DNA from: CBDDLD01 sp965250025
GTDB taxonomy: Bacteria; Bacteroidota; Bacteroidia; Flavobacteriales; Flavobacteriaceae
Assembly: GCA_965250025.1 (NCBI GenBank)
Contig: OZ252283.1
Coordinates: forward strand, 186,001-250,000
Direction: 5' to 3'
DNA length: 64,000 nucleotides
In this document: piece after piece, positions 58,703 through 64,000 of the stretch
How the letters are laid out: each line of letters begins with the position of its first letter
Numbering within the stretch: the first letter of the stretch is position 1
The notes under the pieces: model-generated
Database searches by the model: none
Told to the model about the DNA's origin: nothing
What the model saw: only the letters and a program-made list of their open reading frames with translations
Program-made: the position numbers and the translations under genes

Positions 58703-59414
58703 ATCTTCGTTCTCTATTTTGATACTCTATCAAAGCCTTATATAAGTGTTCTTTCTTAAAATCGGGCCAGAAAATATCTGTAAAATATAATTCTGCATAA
58801 GCAATTTGCCATAGTAAAAAATTACTAATCCGTTGCTCACCACTGGTACGAATTAATAAATCTACATCTGGTAAATTTTGCGTGTAAAGATGCTTATTTA
58901 TAATGGATTCGTCAATATTTTCGGGCGAAATTATATTATTTTTAACTTTAAGTGATAATTCTTTAATAACATTAACAATTTCTTCACGAGATCCGTAACT
59001 TAATGCTAATGTTAATGTCATATTGCTATTATTTTTTGTTTTTTCTATGACATCTTGTAACTCTTGGTAGGCTTTATTGGGAAGGTCTTTGAGGCATCCT
59101 ATGGCAGAGAGTTTGATATTGTTATCTTGTAAGGTCTTGATTTCTTTTTTAAGAGACTTTACGAGAAGCTTCATTAAGGTTTGAACCTCTAATTTAGGAC
59201 GATTCCAATTTTCGGTAGAAAAGGCATATAGTGTTAGGTTTTTTATACCGATTTCTGCACTGGCTTCAACGGCTTGCCTTACAGCTTTAGTACCACTTTC
59301 ATGGCCCATTACTCTAAGCAGGCCTTTTTGTTTTGCCCAGCGCCCATTACCATCCATGATGATTGCAACATGATTAGGTAATTTGTCGTTGTGTATTTGA
59401 TCTTTCAGGCTCAT
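58674..59414 (-). CDS. uppS: Isoprenyl transferase (undecaprenyl diphosphate synthase)
   Basis: A 246-residue cis-prenyltransferase that makes the C55 lipid carrier for cell-wall synthesis. Motifs: HVAIIMDGNGRWAKQKG with catalytic Asp, TLYAFSTENWNRP, and the C-terminal DLLIRTSGEQRISNFLLWQ and YFTDIFWPDF. ATG 59414 is one base after the DUF6089 stop, and is preferred to an in-frame upstream start at 59447 that would overlap that gene. Length fits the family. Confidence 0.96.
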   Translation of the reverse strand: MSLKDQIHNDKLPNHVAIIMDGNGRWAKQKGLLRVMGHESGTKAVRQAVEASAEIGIKNLTLYAFSTENWNRPKLEVQTLMKLLVKSLKKEIKTLQDNNIKLSAIGCLKDLPNKAYQELQDVIEKTKNNSNMTLTLALSYGSREEIVNVIKELSLKVKNNIISPENIDESIINKHLYTQNLPDVDLLIRTSGEQRISNFLLWQIAYAELYFTDIFWPDFKKEHLYKALIEYQNRERRFGKTSEQLT

Positions 59415-59415
59415 T

Positions 59416-60105
59416 TTAAAAGTTACAATAACAAGGTCTTCTACCAAAAGTGTAAGTTAATGTAATTCCTGAAAATACATACCAATCTTTACTATTAGTA
59501 TTTCCAAAACTTAGCGATTGTCTAAATTCTGAGTCAGGAACACTGCCATCCAATTCATCAGAAAATGTATATCGGGCACCTATTTCAGCGGCAAAAATAA
59601 CGTGATCAGTAACATTAGTTTTAAATCCTAGTATCATTGGAATTCCATAAGCCCAGCTGCTGGTATTCTCGGAAGTATATACTCCGGTAGGCGTGAAAAA
59701 ATAATTGTCGTGATTGGTTACTGTGATCCCTGTATAAAGGTAAGGCGTATACTTCGGACGATTGTCATGCAAATCAAAATCAAAAAAAGTGAATTCCATT
59801 CCTGCTGAAATTTCTAAAATACTTGTATTAAACTCGTACCCACGCTGAATACGTCTTGGATCGTCCGATTTTCCGTCTATACCTTCAAGATCAGAAAATA
59901 TTACCGAAAGCCTGTACGAATGTCTTGGGCTACGGTTCCATTTGAAAATCCCTCCGATAGCCAATTGATTCGGGGAAATGTAATTGGTAGCTCCAACATC
60001 GCCAATAAAATTGCTTCCGCCAACAAACAATCCAACCTCATAGATTTGAGCCTTAGTAGTTTGGGCAAAAAAAACACTGATCAAACAAAGGAATAAATAC
60101 CTCAT
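59416..60105 (-). CDS. DUF6089 outer-membrane protein
   Basis: A 229-residue exported protein: signal peptide (FLCLISVFFAQTTKAQ), then a beta-barrel-like domain starting EVGLFVGGSNFIGDVGATNYI, typical of DUF6089, and ending GITLTYTFGRRPCYCNF. The function is unknown. It is the first gene of the uppS-bamA-ompH operon and carries a good promoter upstream. Its final Cys-Tyr-Cys is unusual for a barrel end. Confidence 0.85.
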   Translation of the reverse strand: MRYLFLCLISVFFAQTTKAQIYEVGLFVGGSNFIGDVGATNYISPNQLAIGGIFKWNRSPRHSYRLSVIFSDLEGIDGKSDDPRRIQRGYEFNTSILEISAGMEFTFFDFDLHDNRPKYTPYLYTGITVTNHDNYFFTPTGVYTSENTSSWAYGIPMILGFKTNVTDHVIFAAEIGARYTFSDELDGSVPDSEFRQSLSFGNTNSKDWYVFSGITLTYTFGRRPCYCNF

Positions 60106-60122
60106 AAGTTTTTAAAAGTTCG

Positions 60123-60154
60123 CAAATATAATAATTATGATTAGCCTATAACAA
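60123..60154 (-). promoter_or_regulatory. Promoter of the DUF6089-uppS-bamA-ompH operon (TTG-N21-TAtaTTTG)
   Basis: On the minus strand, TTG (60154-60152) and TATATTTG (60130-60123) are separated by 21 bases, matching the Bacteroidota consensus. The -7 box ends 17 bases before the DUF6089 start. Confidence 0.62.
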
Positions 60155-60204
60155 TTTGATATAAATAGTCTTACAGATAAACAGTAATTATGCGTATTTA
60201 TTGC

Positions 60205-61083
60205 CTAATTTCTTCGATCTTCTCCCCATAACATCTTTTTTCTTAAGGTGTCAATGAAGCTTTCATCTTGAAGTTCAACCATTTTCACTTTAAAATCAGC
60301 TTTTTCAATAGTAACAGTACTTGTGTTTGGCAATGTTACTATTCTTGAGTCTAGTGACATTAAAAACTGATCTTCTCTCCCATCAACACGTAAAGTTACT
60401 TTCGTATTATCCGGAATGACCAAAGGCCTTGCATTGAGATTGTGAGGTGCTATTGGGGTGAGTACAAAACTATTGGCCTCAGGAGTAATTACAGGACCTC
60501 CACAGCTTAAGGAATATCCTGTAGAACCTGTCGGGGTCGATAATATAAGACCATCTGCCCAATAAGATGTTAGATACTCGTCATTGAGGTGAGTTTCTAC
60601 AGTAATCATCGATGTGGTGTTCTTTCGGCTTACAGCAATTTCATTGAGGGCAAAATTGGTGTCTTCGATATTCGGGTTTTTCGGAACGGTATCAACCTGT
60701 AATAATGTACGTTCAGAGATCTTATAATTGCCTTTGATTATTTGAGTTAAAGCAATTTTGATCTCATCAGTTCTTATGGTTGCTAAAAAGCCCAGTCGTC
60801 CGGTATTAATGCCCACTATTGGAATGCCAAGGTTTCTAACATAAGTAATAGCCCTTAAAATAGTACCATCTCCACCTATACTAACTAAAAGGTCAAAGCT
60901 TTGATCTAACTCAGAAAATGTTTTGATAGCAGTATGAGATTGTATTGCAGGATTCTGATTTTTTATAAAGTCCTGTTCCATAAAAATAGAAGCTTTATAC
61001 TCTAAAAGTGTGTCAACCAGAAGATCTACTGCATCTTGGGTTGTACTTTTTTGATAGGACTGTCCGTAAATAGCAATCTTCAT
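60205..61083 (-). CDS. nadK: NAD kinase
   Basis: A 292-residue ATP-NAD kinase that makes NADP. The GGDG motif is in LVSIGGDGTILRAI, and the second conserved block is STPTGSTGYSLSCGGPVI. Length is usual. It follows the CBS gene by 4 bp; a 99-bp gap with a promoter separates it from DUF6089. Confidence 0.96.
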   Translation of the reverse strand: MKIAIYGQSYQKSTTQDAVDLLVDTLLEYKASIFMEQDFIKNQNPAIQSHTAIKTFSELDQSFDLLVSIGGDGTILRAITYVRNLGIPIVGINTGRLGFLATIRTDEIKIALTQIIKGNYKISERTLLQVDTVPKNPNIEDTNFALNEIAVSRKNTTSMITVETHLNDEYLTSYWADGLILSTPTGSTGYSLSCGGPVITPEANSFVLTPIAPHNLNARPLVIPDNTKVTLRVDGREDQFLMSLDSRIVTLPNTSTVTIEKADFKVKMVELQDESFIDTLRKKMLWGEDRRN

Positions 61084-61087
61084 GATC

Positions 61088-61744
61088 TTACATGTTGAGG
61101 TATTTGTTGAGATAATCGGATCGCTCCTTTAGGCTTTCTATATAAGTGTCTTCTTCATGACCAGAAACAATATTATAACTGTAACGTCTAAAGGTTTGTA
61201 TGACATCATTTAGACTGCCATTACCAACTTTTAATGTTATTTCTACAACATCACTTTCCATTTTTGAAATGAAAGCGCCAAGTAATTTGGCATCGTTAGA
61301 TTCAACAATCTGACTTACCTCACTAAAGGAATAATCTTGTAAACCTTTTTCAACAATTAAAATACCCCCAGGTTCAGCAAAAAAAGGCGTGTCATTAAAT
61401 AAATGGATAATATCATTAAGCTCATAATACCCAAGATATTTGTTTTGAGCATTAAGTACAGGCATGATGTTGCTGTTGTTTTGTGCAAAAGCTTCAAGAA
61501 CATCCAGCCAATTTGTGGTAGGTCTAACAAAAAAGCCTTCTATAACATAATTGCAATCTTTAATATCTAATGCGCTATCAAAGCAATGTGCATCGGTTTC
61601 AGAAATACAACCCATGTAAACACCTTCATTTTGAATAGGAATATGTGAATAGGTGAGCTGATTAAAGACCATTTGTAAATCACTAACCTTATCATTTATA
61701 TTGAGAGGTTTTATATCGTTGATAATGTACTGTTGAAGTTGCAT
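61088..61744 (-). CDS. CBS-domain protein
   Basis: A 218-residue protein with a pair of CBS motifs (~residues 1-130, e.g. QMVFNQLTYSHIPIQNEGVYMGCIS and NNSNIMPVLNAQNKYLGYYEL) and an ACT-like C-terminal part (VEKGLQDYSFSEVSQIVESND). CBS pairs bind adenosine nucleotides; the ligand here is not known. It is the first gene of the nadK operon, divergent from pdxJ. Confidence 0.88.
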   Translation of the reverse strand: MQLQQYIINDIKPLNINDKVSDLQMVFNQLTYSHIPIQNEGVYMGCISETDAHCFDSALDIKDCNYVIEGFFVRPTTNWLDVLEAFAQNNSNIMPVLNAQNKYLGYYELNDIIHLFNDTPFFAEPGGILIVEKGLQDYSFSEVSQIVESNDAKLLGAFISKMESDVVEITLKVGNGSLNDVIQTFRRYSYNIVSGHEEDTYIESLKERSDYLNKYLNM

Positions 61745-61809
61745 ATAAGAGGTTGTTTTACCAAATGCAAATTAATTAAAAATAAATACATTTTGCGTTT
61801 ATGGCTTCG

Positions 61810-61817
61810 TATTTTTG
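61810..61817 (+). promoter_or_regulatory. Candidate -7 box TAttTTTG for pdxJ
   Basis: TATTTTTG lies 17 bp before the pdxJ ATG in the 90-bp divergent region. A TTG at 61793-61795 is only 14 bases upstream of the box, shorter than usual. Confidence 0.42.
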
Positions 61818-61834
61818 TAGTTTAAAACTATGTT

Positions 61835-62548
61835 ATGACCAAGCTAAGTGTTAATATAAATAAGATCGCAACGCTAAGAAACAGTAGAGGAGGTGATGTG
61901 CCTAATGTCGTTACATTTGCAAAAGATGTACAGCGTTATGGAGCACAGGGCGTTACGATACATCCCAGACCCGATGAACGTCATATAAGATACAAAGACG
62001 CTTATGATCTTAAACCCGTTGTTTACACCGAATATAATATAGAGGGCAATCCGATACCAAAGTTTGTCGATATAGTTTTGGAGGTTAAACCAACACAAGT
62101 TACGTTGGTCCCCGATGCTGTTGATGCCATTACTTCAAATGCAGGGTGGGATACGATAAAACATAAAGATTTTTTACGAGAGGTCATTCAGGAGTTCAAA
62201 AGCAACGGTATCAGAACTTCCATATTTGTTGATCCTGATCTTAAACAAGTTGAAGGTGCTAAGGCTACAGGTACTGATCGAATAGAGTTATATACCGAAA
62301 TGTTTGCACACCAATACAGCTTAGGCAACAAAGAAGCCATAAATCCATATATGGAATGTGCTGGTCTGGCAAATAGTTTACAAATTGGTATTAATGCAGG
62401 GCATGATCTATCTCTGGAGAATATTCAGTTTTTTAAGGAAAATATAACCGGACTTCTGGAAGTATCTATAGGGCATGCTTTAATTTCTGAAAGCCTTTAT
62501 TTAGGGGTGGAGAATGTTATACAGATGTATTTAAATAAATTAAAATGA
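61835..62548 (+). CDS. pdxJ: Pyridoxine 5'-phosphate synthase
   Basis: A 237-residue TIM-barrel enzyme that condenses 1-deoxyxylulose 5-phosphate and 3-amino-2-oxopropyl phosphate to pyridoxine 5'-phosphate. Motifs: KLSVNINKIATLRNSRGG, GVTIHPRPDERHIRYKD, TLVPD, and GINAGHDLSLENI. Length is normal. Its stop overlaps the next gene's ATG (ATGA). Confidence 0.97.
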   Translation: MTKLSVNINKIATLRNSRGGDVPNVVTFAKDVQRYGAQGVTIHPRPDERHIRYKDAYDLKPVVYTEYNIEGNPIPKFVDIVLEVKPTQVTLVPDAVDAITSNAGWDTIKHKDFLREVIQEFKSNGIRTSIFVDPDLKQVEGAKATGTDRIELYTEMFAHQYSLGNKEAINPYMECAGLANSLQIGINAGHDLSLENIQFFKENITGLLEVSIGHALISESLYLGVENVIQMYLNKLK

Positions 62549-63309
62549 TCTTACATTCTAATACATTTGGAGAAGGAAGGCCCTTTGTGATTTTACATGG
62601 CTTTTTAGGAATGGGCGATAATTGGAAGACTCTTGGTAAAAAGTTTGCTGAAGCTTCTTGTAACGTACATTTAGTAGATCAGCGCAATCATGGGCGTAGT
62701 TTTCATGATGATGCTTTTGATTATGAGCTGTTAGTGGAAGATTTAAAGCGATATTATGAAGCACATGAGTTGACAGATACCATTCTTTTAGGGCACTCAA
62801 TGGGCGGGAAAACGGCCATGTTGTTTGCTACGAAATATCCGGATTTGGTTAACAAACTTATAGTTGCTGATATCTCGCCACGCTACTATCCGGTTCATCA
62901 TGATGCCATATTAGAAGGTTTAAGTCAATTGGATTTTTCACTCCTTAGAACAAGGACAGAAGCCGATAAGGTGTTAGGTGCCTATGTTTCAGAACCGGGA
63001 GTACGCCAATTTCTATTGAAGAACTTGTATTGGGTAGAAAAAGGGCAATTAGGATTGCGTATTAATCTGAACGCTTTAAAGACCAATGTTTCTGAGGTCG
63101 GTGAAGCACTTCCTGTCCATGCCACATATAATAGAAGCACCTTGTTTTTAAAAGGCGATCGATCTGAGTACATATCAGATACGGACGCATCCTTAATTCA
63201 TAAGCATTTCCCACAAGCAGAAATTAAGACCATAGCCAATGCCGGGCATTGGTTACATGCGGAGAATCCAAGAGCATTCTATGATGCCGTATTAGACTTT
63301 ATTAGATAA
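62545..63309 (+). CDS. Alpha/beta-hydrolase, YbfF-like esterase
   Basis: A 254-residue alpha/beta-hydrolase. The oxyanion region VILHGFLGMGDNW, nucleophile elbow GHSMGGKTAML (catalytic Ser), an acidic residue near KGDRSEYI, and catalytic His in NAGHWLHAENP give a complete triad. Resemblance is to YbfF-type esterases; the substrate is unknown. It overlaps pdxJ by 4 bases. Confidence 0.92.
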   Translation: MILHSNTFGEGRPFVILHGFLGMGDNWKTLGKKFAEASCNVHLVDQRNHGRSFHDDAFDYELLVEDLKRYYEAHELTDTILLGHSMGGKTAMLFATKYPDLVNKLIVADISPRYYPVHHDAILEGLSQLDFSLLRTRTEADKVLGAYVSEPGVRQFLLKNLYWVEKGQLGLRINLNALKTNVSEVGEALPVHATYNRSTLFLKGDRSEYISDTDASLIHKHFPQAEIKTIANAGHWLHAENPRAFYDAVLDFIR

Positions 63310-63344
63310 TAAGTTGTAAATTTAAATGGTAAAATAGTGTTGCC

Positions 63345-63692
63345 ATGAAATTAATCATTCGTCTTTTGCTAAATGCTTTAGCAGTAGTTTTATTATCTAA
63401 GTTATTAAATGGTGTAAGTGTAGATGGCTACACGACTGCTGTTATTGTAGCCATAGTGATCTCATTACTTAATATTTTTGTAAAACCAATACTCGTTATT
63501 CTTACCATACCCGTCACTATTGTTACTTTTGGGTTGTTCTTGTTGGTTATTAATGCCTTTATCATTTATTTAGCGAGCCATTTAATAGGAGGGTTTTCAG
63601 TAAACAGTGTATGGACAGCCATCATATTTAGCATATTGCTTTCCATTTTACAATCCATATTACATTCCCTTTTAAAAGAGGATAAAGAATAG
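63345..63692 (+). CDS. Small phage-holin-family (4TM) membrane protein
   Basis: A 115-residue protein with four hydrophobic helices and the signature LLNIFVKPILVILTIPVTIVTFGLFLL, matching the chromosomal family labelled phage holin 4 superfamily (YvlD-like). No phage genes are nearby, so a lysis role is not implied. It lies 35 bp after the hydrolase gene. Confidence 0.85.
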   Translation: MKLIIRLLLNALAVVLLSKLLNGVSVDGYTTAVIVAIVISLLNIFVKPILVILTIPVTIVTFGLFLLVINAFIIYLASHLIGGFSVNSVWTAIIFSILLSILQSILHSLLKEDKE

Positions 63693-63715
63693 CTAATTTA
63701 CAGTAGGTTATTCTA

Positions 63716-63746
63716 TTGTCAGGTTGTGAAAATTGTTGTATTTTTG
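63716..63746 (+). promoter_or_regulatory. Promoter of tig (TTG-N20-TAttTTTG)
   Basis: TTG at 63716-63718 and TATTTTTG at 63739-63746, with a 20-base spacer, match the Bacteroidota promoter pattern. The -7 box ends 25 bp before the tig ATG. Confidence 0.68.
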
Positions 63747-63771
63747 CAGCCCAATTTTCAGTTTATATACA

Positions 63772-64000
63772 ATGAATATTACAAGAGAGAACATCGACGA
63801 GCTAAATGCAGTAGTAAAAGTTGATATTGCAAAAGAGGATTATAGCGATAAAGTAGAAAAGATTCTTACGGATTATCGTAAATCTGCTAACATACCGGGA
63901 TTCAGAAAAGGACATGTGCCAATGACCATGGTAAAAAAGCAATACGGGAAAGCCGTTTTGGTAGATGAAGTGAATAAGTTATTACAAGATGCCTTAGGTA
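63772..64000 (+). CDS. tig: Trigger factor, N-terminal part (cut by window end)
   Basis: An ATG at 63772 opens a frame that runs to the window end (76 codons). It reads MNITRENIDELNAVVKVDIA and contains the ribosome-docking signature of trigger factor, IPGFRKGHVP. Trigger factor is the ribosome-associated chaperone and prolyl isomerase. Only the first part of the ribosome-binding domain is visible. Confidence 0.93.
   Translation, partial: MNITRENIDELNAVVKVDIAKEDYSDKVEKILTDYRKSANIPGFRKGHVPMTMVKKQYGKAVLVDEVNKLLQDALG

Noticed and set aside
63345..63692. Phage holin as a sign of prophage
   Set aside because: The family label covers common chromosomal four-helix membrane proteins, and no other phage gene, integrase or attachment site is seen.
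1..64000. tRNA, rRNA or insertion sequence
   Set aside because: No cloverleaf-like segment with a GTTCGA-type arm, no rRNA-like sequence, and no transposase frame were noticed in the intergenic regions. A dedicated tRNA search would be needed to be certain.

Overview
The window is a contiguous chromosomal segment of a Bacteroidota bacterium, almost certainly family Flavobacteriaceae. The evidence is a low-GC genome, TAnnTTTG-type promoter boxes, alternative complex III coupled to a caa3-type oxidase locus, type IX secretion and gliding genes (sprA, a remB-like gene, a PorP/SprF gene, a type B sorting-domain adhesin), and the gene order maeB-ruvA-sprA-gcvH-vanZ-tonB. I cannot name the genus. 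Coding density is high. No intergenic gap exceeds 300 bp, and I saw no rRNA, tRNA, CRISPR array, insertion sequence or prophage. Both ends cut genes: the actC-like gene on the left and trigger factor on the right.

Layout. (1) 1-6088: respiratory operon with the end of ActC, then ActD, ActE, ActF, CoxB and CoxA. (2) 6175-12021: RuvB, a di-heme peroxidase, QueG, and a convergent DUF5686 outer-membrane protein. (3) 12135-23146: malic enzyme, RuvA, the very large SprA translocon, GcvH and a VanZ-like protein. (4) 23206-27052: two TonB proteins followed by a RemB-like outer-membrane protein whose N-terminus resembles the TonB C-terminal domain. (5) 27227-32448: the second half of the oxidase system (heme O synthase, two subunit III proteins, subunit IV, a thiol-less Sco-like protein, Sco, DUF420, a small CxxC membrane protein). 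(6) 32634-38805: TolC plus membrane-fusion protein without a local pump, TsaB, MscS, an unknown secreted protein and an Nfu-type Fe-S protein. (7) 38979-47180: a ~2390-residue T9SS adhesin with 16 tandem ~98-residue repeats, and its PorP/SprF partner. (8) 47219-53391: a VWA lipoprotein, a SIMPL-like protein, a LytS/LytTR-type two-component pair with an unusual CarboxypepD-reg/TPR sensor, gamma carbonic anhydrase and a small unknown. (9) 53425-61744 (minus): envelope biogenesis block (CBS protein, NadK, DUF6089, UppS, BamA, two OmpH/Skp proteins, MurI). (10) 61835-64000: PdxJ, an alpha/beta hydrolase, a small membrane protein and Tig.

How they work together. Blocks 1 and 5 together encode most of the quinol-to-oxygen electron chain and its assembly factors. 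Blocks 3, 4 and 7 serve outer-membrane energisation, type IX secretion and surface adhesion or gliding. Block 9 builds the outer membrane.

The observations I rate highest are: a recurrent terminator-hairpin/TAnnTTTG/start-codon layout that predicts leaderless mRNAs at three genes; the TonB-TonB-RemB trio sharing one domain; the 16-repeat adhesin with a shifted base composition; a helix-hairpin-helix tail on the ActC-like quinol oxidoreductase subunit; a terminator-like hairpin inside the start of queG; and a Sco-like protein lacking its copper-binding cysteines. I found no convincing wholly new multi-gene system. Most of the window is conserved flavobacterial core genome.
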